Source of the DNA: Manduca sexta
Taxonomy: Eukaryota > Arthropoda > Insecta > Lepidoptera > Sphingidae
Length of the DNA stretch: 64,000 nucleotides
Direction of reading: 5' to 3'
Assembly: GCF_014839805.1 (NCBI RefSeq)
Contig: NC_051138.1
Location: 5,826,983 to 5,890,982, forward strand
Shown: positions 40,301 through 53,600 of the stretch, in pieces
How positions within the stretch are numbered: position 1 is the first letter of the stretch
Layout of the letters: the number at the start of each line of letters is the position of its first letter
Made by a program: the position numbers and the translations under genes
Notes under the pieces: generated by a model
Seen by the model: only the letters and a program-made list of their open reading frames with translations
Database searches by the model: none
Told to the model about the DNA's origin: nothing

Positions 40301-42102
40301 AAACACAACAATCTTTGAAGGAAAAGCAAGAACAGTTGAACAAAATGCGTGAGGAGTACGATAAGATTCAACAGAAAATAAAAGACAATATGAAAAGACC
40401 AACACCCTTCGAAAGGGTTAAGAAAATGTTTTCTAAAAGCAAAAGCAAACGTAAGTTGCTATAATAATAATATACCTACTATGCAAACACTAGTACACTC
40501 TCTTGCTCTTATTTTTCTATTGACATGTCTTTAAATTTCAGACCATCACGACAACAACAATACCGGCACAATAGAAAAGAGGAATGGCAATACACGACCA
40601 AACAGCAGTTTAAGTGACAGTAAGTAATATGGGCTTAATTTTGTACTTACACTTTTATTTCAATAGTATTATGTGTCATAAATCATAATACTGTTTTTAT
40701 GTCATAGGTTCATCGTCGTCGGGTCGTTTGAGCACTGTAAGCGGCGGAAGCGTCGCCGAGACCAATAGCGTCCAGTCAGAGAACGATGACAAAGCCAGAT
40801 CAATCGTGAGTAACATTCTATATTGTACTATCGATGTGGCCAGCGGGATCTAAACAATATAGGTATATTTAAAAAAAAAACTTTATTGGGCATCTTTTCA
40901 AATTTATATACATTTTTAGGACCCGTGTACAAATTTCAAACTCAGTTTCTCGTTTAAATATTACGTTGTCTATCAATTAATATTTGTTTTAATGAATGTT
41001 ATGATAATACTTTATACTTCCTATACATATTGGTAATTATTTATTGGCAATAAGAAATCTTAAAAATAAATTTGTAGAATATCGCATTAGTGTAACCGTC
41101 GTGACTGAAGTGCTATAGTCTGCACCGTGAAGATTTTTCGATTCGAGAACACGTCTGGTATAATGCGATAGGCTCGTCTTTGAACGCAAGATTGATGTGC
41201 GGAACCCAGCGTAACTTATAAAATGGGCTAACCACAATGGAAAAGATAACTACGTACTGGCCGCACGCGAACGGTTTCCATTTCCGGTTGGATAGACGGG
41301 AGTAATCAAGCTGACCTAATTGTTCGTTGCGGGCTTTCTGCTATGAAAAAATTCGGGCGCTCGTAAAGCTGTAGTTTAAAATCTACTTAACATGGTGTTA
41401 GTTTAGTGAATTCTACAGCGTCATAATATGTAATTTAGCGAAAATACCATAAGCTAAATTAGGTTGCAGTATAGGCAGAGATGGTTATTAAGAAAAAAAA
41501 ACAAACAAACATGACAATATTAATATATGCTTATTGCTTATGCAAAACAATTATGTTATCACTTATTATTTACTTTTTAGATATCTGCGAGTACGTTGAC
41601 AATGCATTCTGCTTGTGATGGCGACAGCAAAATGGATGACTACTTAATCCCACCACCGCCGCGTCCTCTCAACGGATGTCCGCAGTTTACTACTTTCGGA
41701 CATCCTAAACATGATAATAGGTTGGTACCTACATAATTTACTATATGAGTTTCGTATTTAATAACGAAAAAACCTCTTTATAAGATTTTTTACACGGAAC
41801 GTCACTATTGCACCTGTGGGTGAGGTGACGTCTAGAGTCGAACGAGAGATGATTATCGATTATCGCCAGTTGAAATAACTATGCCACCTCGAACATGACA
41901 GTTGTCTAAATCTGGCGTTTTTCTTATAAAACATATTTGTAGGGGTCACCACATGGCAACAATCGTGGAGCGCGAGGCGTCGGCGTCGCGCGAGGCGCTG
42001 GACGGCGACGCGGAGGCGCCCGGCGGCACGCACCTGCGCCTCAGCTTCACGCGCGACCGCGACGCACACTTGTACATCAACGTCTCTCCCACTCATTCTT
42101 AA
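31319..42102 (+). CDS. stumps: Stumps/Dof (downstream-of-FGFR adaptor), short form
   Basis: Thirteen exons join in phase: 31319-31331, 37238-37355, 37621-37847, 37932-38098, 38177-38321, 38619-38770, 38958-39090, 39322-39512, 39607-40450, 40542-40619, 40708-40805, 41581-41720 and 41943-42102, giving 821 residues. Order of parts: a TIR-like domain (about 6-140, starting MEDIAILWSSGSPES); the Dof/BCAP/BANK (DBB) domain (about 165-320); ankyrin-like repeats (about 320-382, with TLLHWAARFGLE and RTPADLA); an acidic polar linker; a coiled coil ending in a basic tract (about 595-663); then a Ser-rich tail. Dof is the cytoplasmic adaptor linking FGF receptors to Ras/MAPK in insect mesoderm and tracheal migration, partly by recruiting Corkscrew/SHP2. 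Candidate phosphotyrosine sites are LYANS, DDYLIPPPPRP and the near-terminal LYINV; YxNx suits Grb2/Drk SH2 domains. The ATG in exon E (37240) could also serve as a start. Confidence 0.92.
31332..35970. other. Large stumps intron, left part
   Basis: AT-rich intron without supported exons. There are two GC-richer patches, at about 34080-34200 and 34590-34720. The 78-codon minus frame at 34426-34662 overlaps the second and looks like a compositional artefact. Regulatory roles are possible but not readable from sequence. Confidence 0.5.
35971..37219 (+). mobile_element. Non-autonomous Helitron-like element, copy 3 (seven 123-bp repeats)
   Basis: It starts TCTATACTATTATATAAAGC after an A. It has seven tandem units with an exact 123-bp period (unit starts 36024, 36147, 36270, 36393, 36516, 36639, 36762). 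The GC-rich 3' hairpin is at about 37190-37210. The terminal CTAG has decayed to CTAT and the flanking T is lost. The orientation is sense relative to stumps. The 3' end is 18 bp from the first base of stumps exon E. The minus-strand frames at 36464-36664 and 37016-37312 lie inside the repeat and are not genes. Confidence 0.75.
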
Positions 42103-43624
42103 AAAAGCCATTATAGTCAACAATGTATAAAGCATATAATTAAGATAGTAATGCATAGCATAAAGTCGATTTATTCTTGGCATTTGATAATGCGTGAAAG
42201 TGCCTATTGGTAACAAATCTAGAGTTATCAATGCATAAATCATAAAGCATATCAGAATCCTACAGTCAGCAGTATAACTAAGGCGATAAATACTTGACAG
42301 CTGGCAATGGTTGAAAGTAACAATTCTGAAGATACTGGTAAATAGTTGGCAAAGATGGACAGCTCTCGTTAATCGATTTAATCACGAAGAATATTATATC
42401 AGTTCCAATTTATGCCGACTGCCAAAAGAGGCAAGAGATAAATGAAATTATCTAGTTGTATATTTTTTACTTTATATAGCGTTTATTGCGACATAAATTG
42501 AATGTATACGGTTTTTGGGCAAGCTTTATCTACATAATATTAGTATAATTATGAAAAGAGATACTAGAAGTACCTTCGTAATGGCGGAAAGTAACAATAA
42601 ACAAGCCCATGTGTCCAGAAAGGTATAAGCAAACGTAAAAGAAATGTACTCGAACACCAAGCATATCATCGTCCTAGGATGAAATAGAGTACAAATCCAC
42701 CGCCACACTGCAAATTACAACGTCTGGCATTTTGTGGCTAATGAAAACTCATAAATAATACACCAATACTCTGGTTTGACCTTGGAAATGCTCCCTCAGA
42801 CTTTCCATACTAGTGGCTTATACGCCGTTATAACACGATGGTGAAGACTTGCTACTTTAAAACCTGTATGTAGGTTATTACTCGATTTATGAACATTACC
42901 AGGTGCATTATTTACCCATGCATATTTGATAAAACCACTCGGTATATTATATGAGGAATTATGGATTGTATAACTAATGGGAACATGTCAAAAGCGTATG
43001 AGATAAATAATTAAAAATATTTTTTGTTAACAGGATCTTGTCAATAAGACTTTCATTCACATTTATAGAAAAACATGTGGTAATTTTTGCTAATTGTAGC
43101 ATTTTTAACTATACCTAACTTCTGTTAACATAGTTGTCATACCTGTTACCTAAAATCGATTCCTCAGGATCGATTTAAATCGATAAAAAATCGATATCAA
43201 GAACATTTTTATGATACGCGGTGTTTTTCCTTCAACGTTACGTGTGACTGTTCCCTTTAGAAAACGAATGAAGACTGAAAAGATATTTTTGTAAATACTT
43301 TGTAAATTGTATAGTTTTGTATACATTTAGATGCATGCCCTTATTTATTATAATATTGTCATTTATGTTTATGGAATATACGTAATTTTTAAACAGTACA
43401 AAATAAACTCATTAACATTTATTTAGTAAAAATTAACTATGCATTTAATATAATTAGATTTCATAATTATGTAATAATTAGTAGCTACGCGAAACTCTAA
43501 AGGATCTGAGACCACCTCAAAGGAGTCCGCAATATTATAGATTTATTTTATAATCTTTTGTACTGAAATACTCTTCTGCATTTATTGTAAGTTCACATGA
43601 TATATTTATAATTAAAATAATAAA
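42103..43624 (+). other. Probable stumps 3' UTR and flank
   Basis: AT-rich sequence following the stumps stop (42100-42102). AATAAA words occur on the plus strand at 43402-43407 and 43619-43624 and are candidate cleavage signals. The minus frames at 41860-42243 and 42526-42708 have no splice context and are not supported. Which signal is used cannot be told from sequence. Confidence 0.45.
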
Positions 43625-44490
43625 CATTTAAACTGATTTTGGCCATTCATTATTTCTGTTACTTTCCTATAAACGAATGCAATAATAATCATTCGATGAT
43701 ATTATTACAACACCTAAATGAGAATTTTATGCACGTACCATATTGGTGTTAAAAAAAATACCACAGTGAAATTTTCAATATGTATTTGGCATCCGTTTGT
43801 TGATGGCAAACTAAATAAAAAATATTTTGACAAATAAGTAACATTAGTCATGTTCAATTTAAAAATAAATAAATCGCTCAACATTCCATGACAATATTTA
43901 ACATCATTGAATATGGTTAATGTATATAAGCGTAATTAACTAACAATTTAAATTAAAAACATAAAATGAATACTTTAGTTGCAATTTCATTGGTATAACA
44001 ATTTAGTGTCTAATTACAAAATAAATGCGATATAGCGTAAACATCACATTTCCACCATTAACGTTGAAATATCACAATATTAGTAAATTACTTACATGTT
44101 AAACTTGTGACAAAAGTTACAAAATTATTGCATCTATGCTCTCGGATTCCGAAATCCGAAATTCATCATAACTTACACGTTGCAATAAACATACAACATT
44201 CCAATATCGTCGCACTATACAGGCAAACTTGTACTAGTTCCCTCTGAGGCATTTTATTATATAAAATGTAACATTTCGTAATGAAAAATAATTCATCTAA
44301 AAATTCATTGGTAACTGGATAATAAATATAAGTGGGGGCCTGACACCGGCCGCACACAACGTACGATATCTCACAAGTTAAATATAGTTCTGTGTACGTA
44401 AACTGGCGAAACGAGTCGGTTGGGGGGCAGTGGCACATACAGTTAATTGGATGGATTTGTTGTCTCCATTATTTATAGCAGTCGTTATCA
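43625..44490. other. Intergenic spacer between convergent genes
   Basis: AT-rich spacer between the tails of stumps and GBA2. TTTATT at 44253-44258 reads AATAAA on the minus strand and is a reasonable poly(A) signal for GBA2, about 440 bases past its stop. No other feature is supported. Confidence 0.4.
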
Positions 44491-44646
44491 ATGGCGCCGC
44501 ATGAATATACAGCTGACCCCGCGTACGAGAGAGACACGGAAGCAGTCAGTCAACCACTTCAAGTTGTCACGGCACACAAAACTGACCCGTTTCACTTTGA
44601 CCTGCAGGCACCCCAAAACGAGCTAATATCATCTACCTCGTTGTAA
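44491..44646 (+). CDS. Possible small ORF or terminal exon (51 codons), function unknown
   Basis: A plus-strand frame from ATG 44491 to TAA 44644-44646 has balanced composition (begins MAPHEYTADPAYERDTEAVS, ends ELISSTSL) in a GC-richer patch. The start context ATCAATGG is good for insects. A pyrimidine-rich stretch and TTTATAG at 44473-44478 could instead be a 3' splice site, making this an alternative last exon of stumps (phase 0, reachable from exon N at 40805). It lies opposite the likely GBA2 3' UTR. Another frame over the same stretch is also largely open, so coding status is uncertain. I do not recognise the product. Confidence 0.35.
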   Translation: MAPHEYTADPAYERDTEAVSQPLQVVTAHKTDPFHFDLQAPQNELISSTSL

Positions 44647-44694
44647 TATCGCTATTTGTATATTAGCTCGCACTAAGGTGTACCGCAGACGGCA

Positions 44695-47600
44695 CTATAA
44701 GACGCCGTGGCGCGGCGGCTGTCCGTTGCGTGCGGGCGCGTGCGCGTGCGCGAGGCGGGGCGGCGGCGGGCGCGCCAGCAGCGCCTGGTGCATGCCCCAC
44801 ACGGCCAGCGGCCGCATGTAGCCGATGGAGCGGTGGTTGCCGTTCTCGTACAGCGCCTCGGGCGTCTCGAACGCGAGCCCCATCTGTATCAGCGTGTTGT
44901 ACATACCGCCGGCCGTGGTGAACGCTTCCTCGTGCATTCCTGTATATAAAAAATAAACTTATATTGACCACAAAATTTAATACTAAATTTTCCAAACTTA
45001 CTATTGAAATGTATATAAAGCACTTTAATATTATATACCGGTGAATATAAAAAGAAAAATCACAATTTAATTTTTAATGCAGTTTTAAATATGAAACAAA
45101 TGGGAATTGTAAACGTTTCGTACTGTCTTTTCCCACATCTCTGGATTTTGACCACCGAAACAAAAGTTTAGTTTAGACCCAATTTTTAACAGAAACACAT
45201 CCCCTATTTCATTTAACGACTAAATACACAGAATAAAATGTTACCTTCAAATATCATGAGCGACGCGAGGCCATACGTGACGCCGGTCCACATCTCCTCA
45301 CTCTGTAGCGCCGTGGTGTCGATGTGTCCTCTGGGCCCGGTCACGAAGCCGTTCACGGCTCCCATGCGGCCGCCTTTGAACTGCAGTACGTTGTTTTCGT
45401 ACACCGTCTTCAATGCCTTGCGGACGTGGGCTTCGGGGAATAGTTGGTCTGTAAGTCCTGACGCACGAAGGAACCTGGCAATAACATAAAAATATTTTAT
45501 TATCATTCTTAAGTTATGTCCGCTTTGTAACTGTGGTACACATACATCATTTTTTTATACTATGGATTTTGTCTGATAATTTTATGTTATTCTGCGAATA
45601 GTCTAGAATGTTATAGGTAGATTAAAATAATGCAATAATTACCATTGTCCAGCGAGTTGATCCGCCATAACCACGTTTTCGTTAGCGGGTAGTGTATCGA
45701 ACCGGTAGTATGAGCCGGTCCACAGTTTCTCCTCGAACGAGCTACGTGCTTTTTCCAGTAGCTTGGTGAACTCCTTCTCATCCTCTTCGTGTCCCAGCAG
45801 CCGCGCCATCGTGCGCACCGCGTTCACTGCCGCCACCCACAGTCCGCCACAGTATGCACTACAAAATTAAGCACAAATTTTTGTTATAAAAACATATCAA
45901 ATATGCATTACTCAAAGATAAATATAATAAGGTTTTTTAACCAATCAATATATCAATATATTTCGAGTTCAGTCGAATTTTATTTTAGAACTTTATAGCA
46001 GAAGTCGATAGTCACCTAGGTCCGGTCATGACCCACGCGTCGAACGTCTGGTCGGGGAAGCCGCCGTTCTCGATGAGCCCGTCGCCGTCGCGGTCCCAGG
46101 CGAGGCCGCGGCGCAGCAGCGCGGCGGCGGCGCCGTACATGTCCGCCAGGTACCGCGACGCGTCCCACACGCGCGCCGGCGCCGCACGCGTCTCCGCAGC
46201 CGGAGTCTCTGTCGGCGCCTCCTCCCTGTACAGGAGGCCCAGAATGTCGCCCACCGCGGGAGCCGCAGGAGCGGCGGGTGCGAGCGGTGCGGCGGCGGGA
46301 GCGGGCGGTGCGGCGGCGGGTGCGAGCGGTGCGGCGGCGGGAGGGGCGGCGTCGCGCGCGGGAGTGTGCTCGGCGGAGCGGTCGTGCTGGCCGGTGGCGC
46401 GCATGTAGAGGTCGTCGTCGCCGTCGCGCAGGTCGTCGATGTAGGCCATGGTGCGGTACCTGTCGTCGCTGAAGGGCGCGGCGTGTCCGCGCAGCACGCG
46501 GTGGTCGCGCATCACTTGCAGGATGAACTTCACGTTCAGGTCCTTCCAGTCGCTCACGTCGTGGATGTTGTACGCGTTGATGTGACCGAACGGCAAGTCC
46601 TCTGCATAATTCACAAAATGCAATTTAAGTAATAAGTATAATATTGGTTTAAATTTTGCTTCGTCTACTCAGTTTCTCCATTTAAACATCTCAAAATATT
46701 ACCTAGAAGTATTAAAAAAATTCTTATCTCTTTTCAGACTCCGATAAGTAAATCTCATACCTGGATCACCAAGGTCGTGCGGAATAGAATCTTTGATTTT
46801 ATATTTGACCGATTTTCCGTCGTACAACGACTGTCTATATTTGTCAGTCTCCATGGCGATGGTATCGCGGAACATGTATTGTAAAACTACCTGAAATAAG
46901 GAAAATTAATAAAAATCACCAAGTGCAACTGCATTGCTTGTTTACAATGTACGATGCAGTCAGGCTATAGCCTTTTTTATTCAGATGTGCGTGCTGAAAA
47001 CGTGTATTTCAAAAACGAGCGTTCACGACGCGTACAAAACACCTCGTTTGCATAAGGCCTAACATTGGCAATTAGTACAATCATCACATTTTCATGTAGG
47101 ATTAAAACAAAACAATTTCGGTGATAATTACTATTTACAGAAGTCTCAGACATACATACAGGTCGAATACATGACCTTCTTTTTAAAGTCTATTAAAATT
47201 ATAGTATGAATCAACGGACTTGCAAAAAAATAAACAAAGTAGCGTCTCACTTGCAAATTAGGCCACAGCTGCGATAAAGCGAAAGAGGCATAAAAATGGA
47301 CATCGTACGTGTTGTACATTCTGTATTCATGACCCTCTAGATATCCGAACAGACCGAATTCATGTCTGAAACAAATAACACAGGTGAGATTTTTTTACAG
47401 GATCTTGTTCGTGCCAACTACCGAAACCGATTTTAGACATATTTAAAAACATATTTATATATCTACATAATGAAATAAGTAACTAATTGTTAAAACACAA
47501 AATTACATTACTAAATGATCGTCAGCAGAGCAGTTTACGAAGAAAAAAAATTATTACTTATTTTAAAGAATAATTATAAAAACGAACTTTATATTACCTC

Positions 47601-50600
47601 GGATCGGTGTCTGGATACTCGTCGTGTACATCAAACCATATCGTCCCCCCATCGGCAATATAGTAAAGCTCGTTCAATAAGGCACTTTTTAACCAGTCTG
47701 GTATGTTGCTGCAATAATACAATGTTATAAACATTTAAAAATATTAAAAAAAGAAGTTTTGATACATTAGTTAAAGTGGCACTTACTTATTAGTCAGTAT
47801 GGGATCTTGCCATTCCAATATTTGCTTTTCCCAATTTTTATAATTTCTAAGCGCGTAAGCGGCTATGCTGGCACCAGCTATTCCGTCACTACCAAAATAT
47901 TTTGTATAAAATCTAAAAAAAGCAAACATTTAAGAACAAAAAATGAAGAAAAAATATTTAAAATAAATTCAATATGTAATGGCAATAATTTATTACCTTC
48001 TATGTATTTTTTTATCCTTCTTATATTTTATAATTGGCATATCCCATGCCAGGCATAGTTCAGTCGATCCCGTTCCACCTGGATCAAGTGAAATTACACT
48101 TGAAAGTGCTATAGAATCACCTACAAAAAAATAAATAATTTTATATTAAACAAAAATTTATTTTAATTAGACATGTTTTTTTTTCATGTTTGTTACAAGT
48201 GATCATGAGCCCCTCGCAATGCCCCTTGGGCGACGACATACACAGTTATTTTGAGCTCGCAAACTAGCGCACACTTGAATGTAGTAATTATTTTCGTCGT
48301 TTATAGTTACAAGTCGCTATTGACGATTACGGAAATAATTAGTACGTTTTATACTTACATTTATACAGCTTTTTCTGTTTTTCCTTTTCTTCCTTTTTCT
48401 TGCTATCTTTGTCTGGCACTTTTGGCGGAGGCGGCGTGAGGCTGGGATCAGGCGATAGTTTACCGTTTTTCTTGAGGCACTCCCATACATAATTGGACGT
48501 CTTCGATGCATTCCATAGACAATAAGCTTCGTGGATTGTTTCATTCTGCTGTTTCATTTTGGCTATGGTAAACGTGCATGGTGTCTCGGCTATTTTCTGC
48601 TCCAATGTTACACCACAGGTAAAGTCTTCAGAATATCTTTCTAAATCTAATTTTGCTGAAATATAAATTAATAAAAAAAACTATCTGCTCTAAAATGATT
48701 ATGTAATTATTAAATAATTTTGCTATACACTTGGATGTCAATTTATACTTTAAGTTGTTGAAAGCGAATCCGATTATTGTGTTATTTGGATATATATTAT
48801 TAAATCTAAATTTGTGTATAAATAGTTTTATCATTCAGATATTAGGAGGTACAATCGTTTACAGGCAAAAATAATTACAATCGTCGCGTACATCAACAAA
48901 AATTTTATATGTGTACGATATATTATAGCTACTTTAGATCGATCAGGATATTTCCTGATCGATCTAAAGTACGTAACGTCGCTGATAAAGATAGACATTG
49001 CCTATGAAGCCATCGTGTACTGTAATGAACTCTAATCCGATTACAAAATGAAACAGTTAAAGTGCGATTGTTTATTAAATGATACAATTTATTCGCTCAT
49101 ACATTGTACGTCGTTGATATAATATGACATAAGATTATGCCTACGTTTCGTAGTGGGTAGCTGGAAGATGGATTAAAACGCAATTCACCATTTTTTTATA
49201 TTCTATATTTTAGTACGGGGATTCCCAAAGTAGTTTTTCACCACGTTATCCTGCTGTTTTAAACTAGAAATTCCCTTGCCCCCTTCTCTTCAATTCAAAT
49301 AAAAGGATGCCAGGGGATGACCAAGTATCCGACATACTATTATTAAAAAAAATGTTTATTTGTTACGCATTCACGCCATTATTAACCAATCCAGTGATCA
49401 TGAAATATTGCATAAACGTTGTCATGAGTACAGAAGGACATTGTACGTTTTAACCAAAAAAAAGTATTGCTCTTGAGGGATAGAAATTGACTGACAAAAT
49501 CTACATTGCCGTCCACTTTACATGATCTCACGCCTGAGAAGGGGGTTGCCTCTCCAGTTTTAAAATTCCCCCCAATGCTCTATTAGGATAAAATCGCTAT
49601 ATTGAATACACATTTTAAGCGTGGGCAAGTACATATATTTCTTAATTTTTTGATAAATGATCAACGATTCAAACTCAAAACATGAGTAAGTCATAAAAAA
49701 TGTATGTTACGTAAAAAAATCTAATCAACCTAATAAATTACACGATAGATCAAATCCTATTTGTTTTAAATTCCTTGATAGTCACTAGCGGACTGGATTA
49801 ATTTAATATAAGATTGATACATTAGATAAAAAACAGGTGTAGTTTATCACACAAATTAGGACTCAGTATATCGTATTACGACTGATATTACATTTTTTAT
49901 AAAAATTGCTTTTTTAATCTCTATTGGTTGAGAAGCAGGATACTTGGACTATGAACAGGTGACGTTCTCTGTTCGCTTCATACCTAGGGTAACTAAAAAT
50001 TGTGTGAGTGTTTCGATTTCCAAAACACAAATGAGTTGCTAGGTATTGTAGTTATGTTCGATATGGCGATAAATTTAGAATTGTTATTTCACATTTTTTT
50101 TTTATATATATTAGATTTTACACAACAAAAGAAATAGGAACTGGGAAATAAAACAGCAACCTAAATGGAAAAGACGCTCGTGATACTAATTGCATGGTAC
50201 ACTGACGGTCACACTATTTGTACTATTGGAATATGTTATAGGAAGCTTTTGCAACAATGATATTTCCAATGACTATGACATCAAATTTAGATACATTTCG
50301 CCAAATCATCGTTGTATCGGAATCACTTGATAAAGCAACAATCCTTAATATACCTGATGATAAGTTAATTAAACTACAGATAGTATCGAATGACGAGAGA
50401 TTACACATCGCCACTGTCACAATTATTCCAAAAAAGGTAAAACAAATTTCCCAAATAAGATAAATATCGCGATTATTACTCTGGACTAGCTTTTGCTCGC
50501 GGCTTTGCCCGTGCGAAAGTTTTTCCGGAAAAAAATACCGCAATATATATTTTGCCAGGATAAAAATTGCCTACGCCTTTCCTGGGGTCTAAAACTATTT

Positions 50601-53600
50601 GCATACCAAATTTCATCAAAATTAGTTCGGTACTTTTTGAGTTTACGGCATACAGACAGATATGGCGGGGAACTATGTTTTATAATTTGTAAGAATGAAA
50701 ATTATAGCCACTTACCAATGGACTTCTTTTTGTTGGACCCTCCAAGCACCTCAGTCCATGTGAGTGTAATGCTCACATCTCTATGTTCGTTGCTTATGTT
50801 TTTAGCTGTAAATACAAATACAGCACAAGGCAAACTGCTATCCTGAAAAACAATTACACATCTATATATATAAAAATCAATTGCTGTTCGTTAGTCTCGC
50901 TAAAACTCGAGAACGGCTGAACCGATTTGGCTAATTTTGGTTTTGAATTATTTGTGGAAGTCCAGGGATGGATTAAACGGTGACGAACATAAATAATAAA
51001 TAACGGAAAATACTAAAAACGACAATATAAGTTTTCAATACAAAATGTTCCTACCTGTCAAATATTTCATGTCTTTTCTCTTTTTAGAAATAAAGAACTG
51101 TAACATATATATAGATGTATTCAGAAATAAGTCTGTTTCATAGTTGTATTATGAGGTCCGATTTCTTTGGTTTATTTTGTTCAAATACAAAACATTTCAG
51201 AAATAAATAAAGTGTAAAAGTGTCAGTGGGTTCTTAAAAATAGAAAATAAATAAATAAATTTCAAGACTATTATTAAAATCTATCATCAATTTGTCAGTG
51301 CGTGAGAACTTTATTTATTGTTATTGTCGCAAAATGCCACGGAGATGACTTAGATCGTCGAAGTCAATCAAATGTGCGACGAGCTACTTCACGTGCAAAC
51401 CGTTCTCTCGAATAGCGAGAGACAGATAATGATAACGTACGTATTGGTATGGCAAAATTGCGTTCCACAATGAATAATAATAATAAATGTATGTAGGTGA
51501 TACGAAGTTCACCGGGTCATCTAGTTTGTTATAATAAAATATTTGTAAATAACAAGAAGACACAGTTTATATTACACATTTTCATATTGCTTTGTACACC
51601 ATGATATAGTAAAGTAAAAGAAATCGTAAAACAACAATGGAACAATAATTAATTTCTTTAAAAACCCCAGTATATCATTAAACAGGTAAAATATGGATCA
51701 CCTGTAGGCGGTAGTCACGACTCTACTTATATTTGCAACATAAATGGCTCATCTGGGTCGTTAAACTAACTTTACATTGTTACTATATTACGAGATGTAT
51801 TGACTACATTTTATCACAATAACCATCTATAATTGAGCTACACAGTGCACCATAACTTGAGAGCAATAGATTAAAGATGTAATGTCGGACAATATTGCTG
51901 GCCATGGCCTGCTACATATTGCCATAAAATGCATTTATAGCACACAAGTGACACGCGTGTAGCATTTAATTGTATGCTATAAATTTAGTTTGCTTGTAGT
52001 GGGATAAATCTATATTTTACTAGCTTTTGCTCGCGGCTTCGCCCGCGTGAAGGTGTTTTCCAGGATAAAATTCCACTGTTTGATAAAAGTCTTGCTACAT
52101 ATTTTCCCGGTACTTATAGGTTCAAACTAATTTTATCCCCAATCTATAATTTCATTCAATCAGTCGAAAATCTAAGAACATTTATACAAACTTTCATCCC
52201 CTATTTTATCCCCTTAAGGGTAGAATTTATCAAAATCCTTTCTTAGGGGATGCCTACGTCATAGTAGCTTTATGCATGTAAAGTCTTAGCCCGATCCGTC
52301 CAATGGTTTGGGCTGTTCCTTGATATATCACTGTCAGTCACCTTTGAGTTATATATTATATTAACAACTGAAATTAGCTAAAATTGAGTTTCTCGAAGCC
52401 GACCACTATTTATGTACTATGTATTTTGAGACTATGCAATTTTGTCGCGTTCGCGATTCACTTTCACTTTTGTTGAGTTTCAGAACGCGATATTAGATCC
52501 TCCAACGCGCACGCGAATTTGAACTTTATGCAGCGGTAATAAATTACAAATTGACTCTCCATTTTATTTAGAAAACGTTTGTATAGGAAATAGAAAAATG
52601 CTGTTTTGAGGATTTCCCCGGCAATTATTCGAATTTTTCTCACCTTTTAAACCTTCCCTAGACCTCCACGAATAATTCAAGACCAAGATAAGATAAATCC
52701 GTTCAGCCATTCTCGAGTTTTAGCGAGACTAACGAACAGCAATTCATTTTTATATATATAGATATTAGCCCGAGTAACGTCCACCCTACAAAAGGTGTTA
52801 CAATCCGCCATAGTGGCCCATGTAAGTATGTCGCGTTCAACGATCAGCCTGTGTATATCCGATTCTAACAGGCCGGCATAATTGTTTCGACTGCCAAGGG
52901 TTATCTCTCGTCAGTCGACATTCTATTGAACCCCACTCCACTTACCATCGGATGCAGTGGAGTGGTAATGGGCATGCTCATATTAAAAAAAATAATTACA
53001 TATACACATGCTTAGAAATACTTTGCTTTCGCCATTATCTACCACAGCTCGTAGCCAATATGCTTTTTTTACTATCGTTAAGGCCAATAGACAACCGAAA
53101 AAAAGAAGACATCTTGGCTACTGCTCCGGATAACTTTTAGAAAATGAACAGAATCATTTTAATAAATGTACAATCACTTTGGTATTTGAGTTACCAGATT
53201 AGCATACGATTTAGGTAAAAAAAAATCATGTGTATCCAAAGAATAGACGATACGATACGACTATGTATGATAGTGGATTTACTTATGGCAATCCGTAAGT
53301 TACTAGAATTATTCCTCTTAACCATTAATCAGTGACAATTACCCAACTTTTTTAAATGCAAGCTCATTGTATTTCTACATTTGCATGCTTGTAATCTGTG
53401 CAAAAAGTGCAAAGTGCAATCCAGGAGCTAAATAGTTAGTTGAGACCAGAAATTCTACAAAAAAAATGCTTTGATATTCAAATAACTTACTAATTTCTTA
53501 TCACCCTTCCCTTACCTATTACTTTGTTGCCTTTATCTACCTTTTGAAGGGACAGTTCTGAGTATATATGAACTATGAATTAAAATATAAATAAGACATC

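Noticed and set aside
44663..44995. 110-codon minus frame overlapping the GBA2 last exon
   Set aside because: It is a different frame from the in-phase GBA2 exon 15, Arg/Ala-rich and without family similarity.
46028..46632. Plus-strand frames of up to 126 codons
   Set aside because: Antisense shadows of GC-rich GBA2 exon 12, rich in Arg/Ala/Gly from codon composition.
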